This document shows positions 1 to 10,000 of a stretch of DNA of 64,000 nucleotides, one piece after another. Location: NCBI RefSeq assembly GCF_000158475.2, contig NZ_KI392031.1:869786-933785 (forward strand), in the 5' to 3' direction. Below the pieces are notes generated by a model. That model did no database searches and was not told the DNA's origin. It saw only the letters and a program-made list of their open reading frames with translations. The stretch is from Oxalobacter paraformigenes (GTDB taxonomy: Bacteria > Pseudomonadota > Gammaproteobacteria > Burkholderiales > Burkholderiaceae_D). The position numbers were made by a program, and so were the translations under genes. Every line of letters begins with the position of its first letter. Within the stretch, counting starts at the first letter, position 1.

Positions 1-2
1 TC

Positions 3-479
3 CCATTTGCAGAATGGGCAGACCATCCGGAAGGCGAGGATTGGGAGAACGTTCCTGGCATTATGGAAGATCTGGATGAGCCACCTTTGCGAATCCCGCA
101 AAACAAGGAAGCGGCGACAGGAGTTGTCATTGAGGAACCGGATGGCAGAATTTGGCTGGTGTCTCCGACAAACGGTTTTGGCGGCTATAAAACCACTTAC
201 CCGAAAGGGCGGCTTGAAGACGAATTATCGTATCAGGCAAACGCAATCAAAGAAGTATTCGAAGAAACCGGCCTGAAAGTTGAAATAACCGGTTACATTG
301 GCGATTTCGAACGGACGACGACGGTTACCCGGATGTATCGGGGACGGAGAATAGGAGGTTCACCGGTTGATGTTGGCTGGGAGACGCAGGCGGTTCAACT
401 GGTACCGAAGAGCCATCTCGAACAGGCTGCGGCAAACAAGACGGACCAGCCTATTCATGAACTGGTCAAGAAAATGTGA
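3..479 (+). CDS. Nudix hydrolase, 5' end cut by window edge
   Basis: The frame is open from the first bases of the window, so the ATG at 63 is probably internal and the gene starts further left. The visible part holds a Nudix-box-like stretch: a Gly-Arg-Leu run rich in acidic residues, followed seven residues later by KEVFEETGL, which matches the RExxEExGL half of the consensus. The first conserved Glu is shifted by one residue. Nudix enzymes hydrolyse nucleoside diphosphate derivatives such as ADP-ribose or NTPs, and phages often carry one near the packaging genes. The substrate cannot be told from sequence. The next gene follows after 9 nt. Confidence 0.75.
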   Translation, partial: PFAEWADHPEGEDWENVPGIMEDLDEPPLRIPQNKEAATGVVIEEPDGRIWLVSPTNGFGGYKTTYPKGRLEDELSYQANAIKEVFEETGLKVEITGYIGDFERTTTVTRMYRGRRIGGSPVDVGWETQAVQLVPKSHLEQAAANKTDQPIHELVKKM

Positions 480-488
480 GGTAAAAAC

Positions 489-827
489 ATGTGGATTATG
501 ATGTCAGATTGCTTTTTCAGTATTGTTCATAAGGATTGTGCTGAGGACGAATTGCTTGTACGTGCACGACGACCGGGGGATATTGAAAGGGTATTCCCGG
601 AAGTGTTTGTGATGGAAACACCAGATAATGATTACCGGTACCGTGCGATCGTCAAACGTATAGAAGTCTGCGATGCGATGAGTGATGCTATTTACAATAT
701 TTCATATCCGAATTTCAAAGACAGCGTGTATGAAAGGGATTTGCACAATGCATACATGCATGTCTGGAACGATATGGAACAAATTCAACCGGATGGCGCA
801 TACGGGCGGAAACGATCGTTACAGTGA
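489..827 (+). CDS. Conserved phage protein of unknown function (112 aa)
   Basis: The protein has 112 residues and no signal peptide or membrane segment. It contains a central RARRPGDIERVFP stretch, and similar small proteins occur in other tailed phages, but I know of no function. It lies 9 nt after the Nudix gene, probably in the same transcript, and is followed within 20 nt by a strong terminator, so it is the last gene of the leftmost transcription unit. Confidence 0.6.
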   Translation: MWIMMSDCFFSIVHKDCAEDELLVRARRPGDIERVFPEVFVMETPDNDYRYRAIVKRIEVCDAMSDAIYNISYPNFKDSVYERDLHNAYMHVWNDMEQIQPDGAYGRKRSLQ

Positions 828-844
828 TGATGGAGAAGGATAAG

Positions 845-868
845 GGAGCTTTCGTAAGCTCCTTTTTT
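845..868 (+). terminator. Rho-independent terminator
   Basis: A perfect 7-bp stem (GGAGCTT / AAGCTCC) closes a TCGT loop and is followed directly by six T. It separates the leftmost unit from the packaging/head unit. Confidence 0.85.
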
Positions 869-898
869 GTGTTCCGGAGGTATGGTCGCAGCTTGCAC

Positions 899-906
899 GT
901 CGTGAT
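899..906 (+). promoter_or_regulatory. GTCGTGAY element, copy 1
   Basis: GTCGTGAT lies 45 nt upstream of the ATG at 944. The flanking bases (GATG, then AATAGTTGCA) are shared with the copy at 1355, giving a run of about 23 bp with three differences. A TTGCAG-ATTG-CTGCAA hairpin lies between the element and the start codon. Confidence 0.5.
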
Positions 907-943
907 GGGAAAATAGTTGCAGATTGCTGCAAGGAGATCGTAC

Positions 944-1372
944 ATGGCAAAAATGGTAGCGCCGCAAATAAAAGTGGAAAGCTGGTTTTATCTCGTCCCA
1001 AAGCCGATTGACGGTTTTCCTGAAACCGCTTATCCACGGTTTTACAAAGTAGTGGAAAGGGATGAGGACAGTGTCGGTATGCGTGAGTTTTCTGCTATGG
1101 CTGAGCGGCTCGAGACGACGGAAACAAACGAATATGCCTTTTCACCCATCGAGACGAGATACCATACCTTTGACAAAGACATATCAACGTATGCGCTGGA
1201 GCCGTCTGGCGTGATCAAAGTCGAATCCGGTACCATGCAACCGTACAACCGGAACAAGAAGATCATCGTTGATGTGCCGATTCAAAGATGGAAACCCAAA
1301 AACCCTTACCTCAAAGATGGTGTTCCGCCGAAAAGAAACACAATTTTTTGCCCTGTCGTGATGAAAGAATAG
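944..1372 (+). CDS. Phage protein of unknown function (142 aa)
   Basis: I place the start at 944, where AAGGAG (931-936) sits 7 nt upstream. An in-frame ATG at 917 lacks a ribosome binding site. The product is soluble, without recognisable domains, and ends with a basic proline-rich stretch followed by NTIFCPVVMKE. It lies between a terminator and the terminase genes, and a second copy of the dispersed GTCGTGAY element lies inside its last codons. A role in packaging or regulation is possible, but nothing in the sequence proves it. Confidence 0.6.
   Translation: MAKMVAPQIKVESWFYLVPKPIDGFPETAYPRFYKVVERDEDSVGMREFSAMAERLETTETNEYAFSPIETRYHTFDKDISTYALEPSGVIKVESGTMQPYNRNKKIIVDVPIQRWKPKNPYLKDGVPPKRNTIFCPVVMKE
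1355..1362 (+). promoter_or_regulatory. GTCGTGAY element, copy 2
   Basis: GTCGTGAT lies in the last codons of the preceding gene, 80 nt before the terminase small subunit. It is followed by AATAGTTGCA, as in copy 1, and then by the AGTTGCAA repeat cluster. Confidence 0.45.
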
Positions 1373-1418
1373 TTGCAAAGTTGCAATGCAAAGAGTTGCA
1401 TTAGTTGCAAAGTTGAAC
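1371..1418 (+). repeat. AGTTGCAA repeat cluster before terS
   Basis: Two back-to-back AGTTGCAA units (1371-1386) are followed by AGTTGCAT (1394), AGTTGCAA (1403) and a degenerate AGTTGAAC (1411). Two more units, AGTTGCAG (1608) and AGTTGCAC (1620), lie inside the terminase small subunit gene. Arrays of this kind next to terS are candidate binding sites for the small terminase (pac/cos recognition) or for a regulator. The role is inferred. Confidence 0.55.
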
Positions 1419-1434
1419 ATCACGGAGGAATCCA

Positions 1435-1956
1435 ATGGCAAAGTTGACCCTTGAGCAATGGCAAGAGATCAGGGCGAAACGGGAAGCGGGCGCGAAGTTC
1501 CAGGAGCTTGCCAGGGAGTATAACGTCACTCATCAGGCTATCCAGAAACGGGCAAAAGCCGAGAACTGGGGTGACGGGTCCGACGTGGAAGACGTTATAC
1601 GGCGAAAAGTTGCAGAAAAAGTTGCACGAATCCGGAGGACTGAAAATCCGGAGAAAAAAGCGGAAGCCATTGACGCAGAAGCCGAACGGAAAGCCGCGGT
1701 AATCAGCCGTCACAGGGAAGAATGGGGGAAGGTGACGGATGTCATAGAAGCGACCGTACAAAGTCTTGAGAAAAAGGATAACAGGACAGCATCCGGTCTG
1801 GTCAAACTCGCGAAAACAATGGCCGAAGCCACCAAAATCCAGCAGGAAGGTGAGCGCAAGGCGTGGGGGCTGGATATCGTTATCGATCCGGCTTCGTTGC
1901 GAAAAATGACCGACGCCCAGCTTGAAGCATTGGCTTCCGGCAAAACGATTCTTTAA
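1435..1956 (+). CDS. terS: Terminase small subunit
   Basis: The protein has 173 residues and an N-terminal helix-turn-helix (about residues 5-45, with EYNVTHQAIQKRAKAENW as the recognition region), then a long charged helical segment, as in many phage small terminases. The small subunit recognises phage DNA and recruits the large subunit for packaging. ACGGAGGAA lies just upstream of the ATG. The large subunit gene follows after 9 nt. AGTTGCAA-type repeats lie upstream and inside the gene. Confidence 0.8.
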   Translation: MAKLTLEQWQEIRAKREAGAKFQELAREYNVTHQAIQKRAKAENWGDGSDVEDVIRRKVAEKVARIRRTENPEKKAEAIDAEAERKAAVISRHREEWGKVTDVIEATVQSLEKKDNRTASGLVKLAKTMAEATKIQQEGERKAWGLDIVIDPASLRKMTDAQLEALASGKTIL

Positions 1957-1965
1957 AAGGCGGAA

Positions 1966-3945
1966 ATGGCAAGGCCCAACATATCCCTGATGGCGGCTGC
2001 GGAAATCGAATTGCGGCGTCGACGCAGGCTGAAACTGGAAATGCCCCATAACATCCTCATTCCGGAAGAGCAAACCTTTACGCAGTGGTGCGAACAGCTG
2101 GGCAGAGAAGGCCTGCGTGTTGATGGTATTCCTTTTTCACTGGAAAACCGGCCAGCCATGCGGTTTCTCTATGATCTGCTGCCGTCTACGCCCGAAGAAG
2201 CCTTCCGGAAAACCATCGTGCTGCAGAAATGCGCCCAGGTCGGGTTTACTGTCATGGAAATGCTGTATGCCATTTACGTAGCCATGAAATGGATGCCTTG
2301 CAAAGTCGGGATGTATCTGCCCGGACGCGATCTGGCGGCCATCAAATCGTCAGAGCGTTTTATCCCGATTGTCAGGACCATTCCGGTCGCCCATAACTGC
2401 CTGACAGATGGCAAGGCGTCCGAAGGCAATGTCCTTGTCCGCAGTATGGGGGATTCCCGGTTTCATTTTATGTGGACGTCGGGGAAGACTTCAACCGAAT
2501 CCATACCGCTGGATGTGTTGACGTTTGATGAAGTGCAGGAAATGCTGGTGGAAGATATGGAAAAGACGCAGGAACGTCTGTCAGCGTCTTCCATAAAATG
2601 CACGTTGATGGGATCGACGGCAAACTGGCCCGAAGCCGATATCAATTGGTGGTATTTGCGTGGATGTCAGTACCGGTTTCATACTTCTTGTCCGCATTGC
2701 CGGAAATCGTTCATTTTTGACGATCATTTTCCGGCGTGTGTTGCTTATAACCATGGTCAAATAGCGGGTGCACCGTCAGACGATTACTGTTATGTCTGCC
2801 CTTATTGCCAAGGCTGGATTGCCGATCCTCAAAACGGGGAGTGGATTGCCGACAATCCGGGCGCCGAAATCATTTCGGCCCATTTTTCGCAGTTTCTGTC
2901 GCCGACTATTTCTCCGAGAGAAATCATCGAGAGTTTTTACAATGCCAAAAATCTGAAGAATTTTTACAACCGCAAACTGGGAAAACCGTACATGGATCCG
3001 TCTCAGGTACCGGTTACGATGGCCATACTGGAAGAGTGCGAGCGGCTGGGTATGAAAGCCGGATTGCAGTGGAAAAAATCGTCAAGGGAAGCGTTTATGG
3101 GCGTGGACAATATGGGCGGTTTTGCCTGTGCGTATCTGGCGGAAAGAATGCCGGACGGACGGATGGCGGTTATCCATGCCGAGGCGATTTACGGACTTGA
3201 CCCATGGTCCCGTCTGGATGAATTGATGGACGATTATCATGTCGTAGTCTGCTGTTGCGAGCAGCTACCGAATTATGACAGTGCAAAACAGTTTGCATCC
3301 CGTCATGTCGGCAGGGTGTTTCTTGTATCGTCCTATACCAATATCGAAGACGACATGATCCGTTGGGGAGACGCCAGTCTGTCACAATCCGACCGGAAAA
3401 CGGCCGAAGAATACCGGGACAGATATACCTTGTCGATTGACCAGTACAAGCTGATGTCATGGGCGATGGCGAGGATAACCCGGAAAATGACACTTTTCCC
3501 GGCATCGGGAGAATTGACGCAGGAAATCGATATCAAGGGCCGCATGGAAAAACGTCCGATTCTCCGGGACATGGTCTGGCCACATTTCACGAAAACGGCG
3601 CTGGTGACAGAAACGAGTGAGGATGAACACAAAATCAGACGCAAGGTCGTGAAAGTCGGTCTGGACCCGCATTTTTCTTTTGCATACATGTTGTGCTGTG
3701 CGGCATGGTGCCGTGCGTATGGCTCGGCAACCTTTTTGATGCCCGATACCGGGAAAAGCGAACAAAGAAAAGAACTCGAAAAGCAAATGCCAGGTTTGCC
3801 TGAAAAGGTGCTGGATATTCTTGAGGACAACACTGAAAGCCATACCTGTTCAAAATGCCTGCATTATCAGGATGGCCGGTGCATGGAAAGGCAGTTCCGG
3901 ACACGAGCATCAGATGTCGCATGTGACTGGTTTATTGCCAAATAG
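1966..3945 (+). CDS. terL: Terminase large subunit, GpA family
   Basis: The 659-residue protein matches the GpA-type large terminase layout. A degenerate Walker A (KCAQVGFT, residues 88-95) is followed by Walker B (LTFDEVQEM, about 185-193). Then come paired CxxC motifs (CPHC, CPYC) and a C-terminal nuclease region starting near FMGVDNMGG. A further Cys cluster (TCSKCLHY...GRC...C) closes the C-terminus. It powers DNA translocation into the prohead and cuts the concatemer. It lies between terS and the portal gene, the usual order. Confidence 0.92.
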   Translation: MARPNISLMAAAEIELRRRRRLKLEMPHNILIPEEQTFTQWCEQLGREGLRVDGIPFSLENRPAMRFLYDLLPSTPEEAFRKTIVLQKCAQVGFTVMEMLYAIYVAMKWMPCKVGMYLPGRDLAAIKSSERFIPIVRTIPVAHNCLTDGKASEGNVLVRSMGDSRFHFMWTSGKTSTESIPLDVLTFDEVQEMLVEDMEKTQERLSASSIKCTLMGSTANWPEADINWWYLRGCQYRFHTSCPHCRKSFIFDDHFPACVAYNHGQIAGAPSDDYCYVCPYCQGWIADPQNGEWIADNPGAEIISAHFSQFLSPTISPREIIESFYNAKNLKNFYNRKLGKPYMDPSQVPVTMAILEECERLGMKAGLQWKKSSREAFMGVDNMGGFACAYLAERMPDGRMAVIHAEAIYGLDPWSRLDELMDDYHVVVCCCEQLPNYDSAKQFASRHVGRVFLVSSYTNIEDDMIRWGDASLSQSDRKTAEEYRDRYTLSIDQYKLMSWAMARITRKMTLFPASGELTQEIDIKGRMEKRPILRDMVWPHFTKTALVTETSEDEHKIRRKVVKVGLDPHFSFAYMLCCAAWCRAYGSATFLMPDTGKSEQRKELEKQMPGLPEKVLDILEDNTESHTCSKCLHYQDGRCMERQFRTRASDVACDWFIAK

Positions 3946-3950
3946 CCGAT

Positions 3951-3958
3951 GTCGTGAC
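3951..3958 (+). promoter_or_regulatory. GTCGTGAY element, copy 3
   Basis: GTCGTGAC lies just after the terL stop and 45 nt before the portal ATG at 3996. TGACGG here is complementary to CCGTCA at the portal start codon, so the leader could fold back on the start. Confidence 0.5.
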
Positions 3959-3995
3959 GGTACAGTGATCTTTGTATCAAACACTCAGACCCGTC

Positions 3996-5744
3996 ATGTC
4001 CGAACCCACAAATAATTCTGCGCATGAAGACGCTCAGGCTGCCCTGAAAGAGCGGCAGGCGTTACACACGCCCAAGTCCGACTCCGATCTGATTTTGCCT
4101 TTTAATGACCTTGTCTCGATCGTCAATGGCATAAAAGAGGATTTCGCGCAAATGGATATGGCAAAAGCCGCCAGAATTCTCGATTACGCCAATGATTACC
4201 GGCATTCAGACAGGGGGATGCAGTCCGTCAGCCTCGATCAGTTCCAGCTCCAGCAGTCTGGCGAATACTACGAACGTCCCTCTTACCTGACCTACGAAAA
4301 CATGCGACGGATGGTCCAGCAAACTCCGATTCTGGAATCCATTGTATTGACCCGGACACGGCAGGTGATGCGGTTTTGCAAGATTCAGGAGAGCGGTCAT
4401 GGACTGGGATTCGTTATCCGGCATGTCGATAAAGACCATCAGTTAACTCAAAGCGAACAGGAAACGATTTCCCTGCTGCAGCAATTCATCATGAATTGCG
4501 GATGGGAGTTCAAGCCGCGGGAGAGGAAGCGTCTGAAGCGGTCCAATTTCGCTACATTCATGGCACGGTCGGTACGTGATTCGCTCATCATGGATTCGGC
4601 GCCGATCGAGACCGAGATGAAAAAAGACCGTTCGCTTGGGATTGACGGCTTTTATACGGTGGATGGGTCAACGATCCGGCTTGTCCCGGAATCGGGTTTT
4701 CGGGGTGACGAAGATGTGTTTGCGCTGCAGGTTATCCAGGGGAGGATTATGACGGCCTATACCCTGGACGATCTGATTTACGAGCCGCGCAATCCCCGAA
4801 CGGATGTCGATCTGGCCGGTTACGGCATGTCGGAAGTCGAGTTGCTGGTCAAGATCGTGACGGGTTTTTTAAATGCCTTGCAACTCAATTTGAGGGGATT
4901 TTCCGAGAATTCCATTCCACGGGGTTTTATCAATTTGATCGGCGATTACAAACCGGATGATCTGGCGTCGTTCCGGCGGTACTGGAATTCGATGGTCAGC
5001 GGCGCAAACTCGTCGTGGTCGTTACCGGTACTGGTTGCCAAGGATCCCTCTTCCAGGGCGACGTTTGAACGTTTCGGTATTGATTTTGACGAGATGTATT
5101 TCAGCAAATGGATGACGTTTCTGACGTCCATTGCCTGTGCTGTTTATGGCATTTCCCCCGACGAAATCAACTTCGAATCTTTCTCGGTCGGGAAATCGTC
5201 TCTTTCCGGTTCGGATACGGCAGAAAAACTGAGCAATTCCCGGGACAAGGGATTGCGGCCGTTGTTGGCCTACTATGAATCGCTGATATCCGATTACATC
5301 ATTTCTGATTTCGACGAGAAATACTGTTTCCGTTGGACCGGCATTGACGACGAAGATGAAACACAACGGCACGAAATGCGCAAACTGGTCATGACCGTAA
5401 ACGAGGCCAGAGCACGCGAAGGAATGGAAGCCATGGATGGCCCGATCGGTGATGCCCCGCTGAATCCATCCCTGATTTCTCCATGGATGCAGATGCAGAA
5501 ATCCCAAAACGACACAGAAGAGACGGAAGAAAATGATGACGAGAATTTCCGGCAGGGAGATCAGAACGACGAAGACAACAGCGAAACTGAAGGAGATGAC
5601 GACCCTGAAGAGGACAGCGCCGAACAAGACGAGCAAGGCCCGATGGAAGCGGATCAAACGTCTTCTGAAAAAGAAGGTTTGCAGAAATCGGAGGATGCAG
5701 GAAATGGCGCTGTTCCGGTGATTTATCGGCTTGGAGATTACTGA
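3996..5744 (+). CDS. Portal protein
   Basis: The 582-residue protein forms the dodecameric ring through which DNA enters and to which the tail joins. Its position after terL, the length, and the block around PSYLTYENMRRMVQQTPILE and FSENSIPRGFINLIGDYKP fit phage portals. The last 90 residues are extremely acidic (runs of Asp/Glu) and end in an unrelated hydrophobic tail. I chose the ATG at 3996 (MSEPTNNSAHED). An in-frame ATG lies at 3972. Neither has a clear ribosome binding site. Confidence 0.88.
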   Translation: MSEPTNNSAHEDAQAALKERQALHTPKSDSDLILPFNDLVSIVNGIKEDFAQMDMAKAARILDYANDYRHSDRGMQSVSLDQFQLQQSGEYYERPSYLTYENMRRMVQQTPILESIVLTRTRQVMRFCKIQESGHGLGFVIRHVDKDHQLTQSEQETISLLQQFIMNCGWEFKPRERKRLKRSNFATFMARSVRDSLIMDSAPIETEMKKDRSLGIDGFYTVDGSTIRLVPESGFRGDEDVFALQVIQGRIMTAYTLDDLIYEPRNPRTDVDLAGYGMSEVELLVKIVTGFLNALQLNLRGFSENSIPRGFINLIGDYKPDDLASFRRYWNSMVSGANSSWSLPVLVAKDPSSRATFERFGIDFDEMYFSKWMTFLTSIACAVYGISPDEINFESFSVGKSSLSGSDTAEKLSNSRDKGLRPLLAYYESLISDYIISDFDEKYCFRWTGIDDEDETQRHEMRKLVMTVNEARAREGMEAMDGPIGDAPLNPSLISPWMQMQKSQNDTEETEENDDENFRQGDQNDEDNSETEGDDDPEEDSAEQDEQGPMEADQTSSEKEGLQKSEDAGNGAVPVIYRLGDY

Positions 5745-5757
5745 AAGGATAAAAACG

Positions 5758-5946
5758 ATGGACGAAACGGATTACGCAAACGATCTGGCCATGCGCACGA
5801 CCGAACTCGCTATCCGGGAACAGCGTGAAAAAGCGGCCCAGATTCCGGCAGGGAAACCCGGAGAATGCGATTTCTGCGGAAAATGGTCCGGTCGTTTGGT
5901 GGATGGAGCTTGTGCTCCCTGTCGGGACAGGTACCATCTGAAATGA
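5758..5946 (+). CDS. Small TraR/DksA-type C4 zinc-finger protein
   Basis: The 62-residue protein has an N-terminal helix and a four-cysteine cluster (C37, C40, C52, C55) resembling the short TraR/DksA zinc fingers that phages and plasmids use to act through the RNA polymerase secondary channel. The first pair, CDFC, follows a Gly-Glu, and the second pair is CAPC. GAAAGG precedes the ATG at 5758. The stop overlaps the next start (ATGA), so the two genes are translationally coupled. A structural role is not excluded. Confidence 0.7.
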   Translation: MDETDYANDLAMRTTELAIREQREKAAQIPAGKPGECDFCGKWSGRLVDGACAPCRDRYHLK

Positions 5947-7067
5947 GTATTTTGATCGATATTGAACCTCTGTCGTACGGTTGCGCTGACCATGCACTCG
6001 AAGTCCTGCATAAGGCAATGTCCGAAGACGACGATATCTGGCGTGAGCACGAGAATGTCTTTATCCGGGAATTGGTCAAACGGGTATCGGAAAAAGGGAT
6101 CGCTCATCTGGATAACCTGAAAAAGGATTTGTTGTCCTGGATCGGGAAAACGCCTACAGGACCGAGAATGGCAAAGCCAGTTGTCGGAATGGTGGGCCGA
6201 TGGACCGTCAATGAAATGGCTGCGGCATATGCCTATCTGTCGGGGATCCCGAAAACGGCGTGGAAGGCAGAGGATTATCAGTTGCTGGTCGATTATCTCG
6301 TCCAGCGGCATTTTCCCGATAATCCCATACAGTGGGCCGATTACATCGTTAAACGGTCCGTTATGATGGGAAAAATACAGGCGGTTTCGGAGTCAGTGAC
6401 AGAGCATCAGGCAAGGCAATTGCTGAACCACTTTTCAAACGGCAAGATTTTTGAAACTCTCGGACAGATGGCCGGGCTGAACCAGACGATTATCGATTAC
6501 GGTATTGCCCATTGTGCCGATCTGATACAGTCCATCGAGGATTCCTCCAGACACCAGATCAAACGGATTGTGCTTGATCACCAGAAAAACCTTCAGCTCG
6601 GCATCAAACCGGAGCAATCTTTACAGACAAGGTTGTTTGACACGTTTTCACAGCTCAACCGCGATTGGCGCCGCATCGCCGTGACCGAACCGGGCGAAAT
6701 GGCCAATCAGGGATTTGTGGCGTCTGTTGCTGCAGGCGAAAAGCTCAGGAGGGTAGAGCAGTATCACGGCGCCTGTCCATTTTGCCGGAAATGGGACGGG
6801 AAAATCCTGACGGTCGTTCCGCCTGACAAACCCGACAAGGATTGGGAAAAGGAAATCTGGATCGGAAAAAACAATTCCGGACGGTCCGTGTCTCCCTATA
6901 AACGTGTGGACGGGAAACTGGTCAAAAGAAGCGCAAATGAATTGCTGATGCCTGCGGCCGGTTTGTTCCATCCCCATTGTCGGGGGATGTGGCTCAGGGT
7001 TGCGAAAGGCGCGGAACCTGATGAGTTTACCGCCTGGCTGAATAACTTTCTTAAGGATATCAAGTAG
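5943..7067 (+). CDS. Minor head protein, Mu gpF / SPP1 gp7-like
   Basis: The 374-residue protein follows the portal, where phage head-morphogenesis (MuF) proteins usually lie. The C-terminal third has the family's signature: a CPFC pair in GACPFCRKWDGKIL, then HPHCRGMWLRV close to the end. The N-terminal two thirds are helical. Proteins of this family attach to the portal and are packaged in the head. The start at 5943 overlaps the stop of the zinc-finger gene. The alternative upstream frame start at 5865 would run through that gene and is unlikely. Confidence 0.85.
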   Translation: MSILIDIEPLSYGCADHALEVLHKAMSEDDDIWREHENVFIRELVKRVSEKGIAHLDNLKKDLLSWIGKTPTGPRMAKPVVGMVGRWTVNEMAAAYAYLSGIPKTAWKAEDYQLLVDYLVQRHFPDNPIQWADYIVKRSVMMGKIQAVSESVTEHQARQLLNHFSNGKIFETLGQMAGLNQTIIDYGIAHCADLIQSIEDSSRHQIKRIVLDHQKNLQLGIKPEQSLQTRLFDTFSQLNRDWRRIAVTEPGEMANQGFVASVAAGEKLRRVEQYHGACPFCRKWDGKILTVVPPDKPDKDWEKEIWIGKNNSGRSVSPYKRVDGKLVKRSANELLMPAAGLFHPHCRGMWLRVAKGAEPDEFTAWLNNFLKDIK

Positions 7068-7082
7068 GCAAAAGGACAAATT

Positions 7083-7090
7083 GTCGTGAC
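7083..7090 (+). promoter_or_regulatory. GTCGTGAY element, copy 4
   Basis: GTCGTGAC followed by GTTAC lies 25 nt before the ATG at 7108 (16 nt before the GTG at 7099). Confidence 0.5.
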
Positions 7091-7098
7091 GTTACGCT

Positions 7099-10000
7099 GT
7101 GTCCATCATGAACACAGGCAAACTTTATTTTCTCATCAAGGGCGGACAAGGTTCCGGAAATTTCGGCCATAAAGGACGGGCCGGCAAGGTAGGCGGAAGC
7201 GCCAAGAATGACGGACTGTCCAGCATTAAAGAAACCATCATCGCCCATGCTACACCATGGCGCCATCTCGATTTTTCAAAAGAAGCGTGGAAACAGGAAT
7301 TTCCTGATGGTGGCGTACATACGCCAATCGGTTTTGTGAAACTGGGTGAAAACCAAACTGAAAAGCTGTTAGATAGAAAACGAAAGACATATTTTGGTTT
7401 GATAAAGCCGACCTTGGAAAAGCCGCTTTATATTGTTTCTGAACGCGAAACACCGGAAAAAATTCAGGAAAGGAAAGATAAGGGAGAGGGTGTAGAACGG
7501 GAAAACGTTATACATTTCATCAAACCATTCATAGTAGCTGATGGCAATGTACAGTGTTTTTGCTGCATTTCTATTAAAAGAGGGGAATTTGAAGTCGCGA
7601 TCAGCTCATCGCCCAGAAAGATAAAGCAAGTTTTCAACGCGATCAGAAAACATGCACTGATTATTCCGCAGAGAAAACCGGGCATCGTCCAACTGCCAAA
7701 GCAGAGCTCTACCTTAACAGATGATGCCGCTTCATCTGGGAGGGACGATGACCTGGCTAAGGCGGCAACCTGTGTATATTCTATAACAAAATCCACTGAA
7801 AACAACGAAATATATGCCATTTGTTTGCCTGAATTGCATAAAGCCATTTGCGAAATTCCGGATGACACGCTTTTAAAGGGCGGCAAGGGATCAGGCAATT
7901 TCGGGCATGCTGGTCGCCTAGGAAAAGTTGGCGGCAGTAGCGCAGGACACGGTATATCGAGGGTTACTGACGAAAGCGAAAAGCAATACAGGGAAATAGA
8001 AGCGAAGTACAAGGGAACCAACGCATGGATGAAGGCCCCGAATGGGAAGCCCACCAAACTGACCGAACGGCAGTGGGTACAAGTCAGGACTCACAATTTC
8101 AAGCGATGGTTCGGCGATTGGGAAAATGATCCCGACAATGCTTCAAAAGTGGTGGACGAGAATGGCGAGCCACTGGTTGTTTATCATGGGACGGAAGCAG
8201 GGACCCGAAATGAAAGAGTCCGAAAAACGCCATCCCCCGAGTATTTTGAAAAAGCCCGGGAGATTTACCGTCAGTTCGGAGAAAAATATGAAGCTCTTCG
8301 CGCCGGAAGAGACTGGAGCGAGCTGAACAGAGATGAGAAATTTATTTCCGAAAGCCATGCCCTTGTCGAGTGGCGAGAGAGTGAGATAGCGAAACTGGAA
8401 CGCGAGTATCCAGCGGTCGAAGTCAGGGAAATTATCGAACGGGAGCCGATTCAGGTATTTGACAAAAAACGTCTCGGACAGAACACAGAAGGCAACGCGA
8501 GCAACTTTGGACTGACGGGAACGGCATATACAGGGTTCTGGTTTAACGTAGGCGGTGACGTGACGATGGTGGGCAACAATGTGATATCGTTGTTCCTGAA
8601 AATCGTTAATCCTCACGATACAGGGACACTCGATGATCTGGCCGGAGATATCTCGGCAACCGGCAAGAAAACAGCGAAAGCTGCCGCCAAGGCGTATCTG
8701 GAGACACTCCGTTACGGGAAATACGACGGGCTTGTTCTGGAAGATACGGAGATCGGTGGCACGTCTTATGTCGCGTTCCGGCCAAACCAGATCAAATCCG
8801 CCACAGACAATCCCGGTGCCTTTTCAGCCAATGATCCGTCCATAATCAAGTCCTATGCCGACGTACTGTCCCCTGAAGGCAATCTGCTCGCATCCGGTTG
8901 CCTGATCAAGGAATCTTTTATGAAGAAGGCCCTGGAGGAGGGTGAACGGTGGGTAACGGTCCACCCCAATGGCGACGGAGCAAAGGGCGTCCCTGTGCTG
9001 ATCAGGGAACATCCGGACGGAACGGCCACTGTCATTGGAGGCGCCGGCGGCAAGCTCAACCATCTCAAACTGCGAGGGATCAAACCGGAATCTGACTACA
9101 AAGAAGCCTTGCGTCAGAAAGAAGAAGATCGGAAGGCGGCCAGAAAACAGCAGATTGAGGCAGACAAGGCGTCGGGTATGCACGCACTTAAAGTGGCCGA
9201 ACGGAAGAAGCTACAGGAACGGATGAAAAGCGAACGGGCGGAATTCGTCCAATCCGTTGCGAAACTGGCTGGCTGGAAACCCGAAGAACTGGATTTTGAT
9301 GAAGAAAAACACGCTGGTTTGTCACCTAACGCACTCGAAAAGGCACGTTCAGACCATGAAAAGGCGCTTTTCCGTAAGGCCAAAGAAACAGTTGATATTA
9401 ACCGCAAGCGGCTGATTGAAGATGCAGAGGCGAGAGCACAGGCTGGACTGGGAGAAGTGCCGTTGCATTCAAGTTCTCCTGATAGTCTTTCAGTTCAGGA
9501 CATTGCTCCATTACCGGAAATCAATGCATCAAAGCTTGGCTTCAATCCGGAATACCAGTCCCGATCCGGGATAAGTGCCGATCAAGCAAAACAGGAAGGC
9601 GCTTTATTTTTATCTCATCCAGATTCTGATGATCAGAATTCAAAGGATGTAAAAAGCGATTTAAAAGAATCCATTAATAAAGAAATATCAGAATTCACTT
9701 TAAATAATCCCGATTCGGTTTTACCGAAACCACGGATTCTTGAAGACGCTCAAAAAGCCGCTGATCTGCTCAGATCGTACAAGCGGTTGAAAATGGTCGA
9801 AGCAACTGCAAAGGACGCACAACGCAAACTGGATACGGCAGATAAGGTCGAATCAAAAGCGCAGATTATTGAAGTTTCTGATGCAGATGTCGATGAAAAA
9901 ACTCGGCAGGATATTGAACAAAGTGTTCGTACAGCCGGGGCAAGATCATTCCTTGATGAACTGAACAGACGTGGCGGAGAACTACATCTTGCTGGCCATG

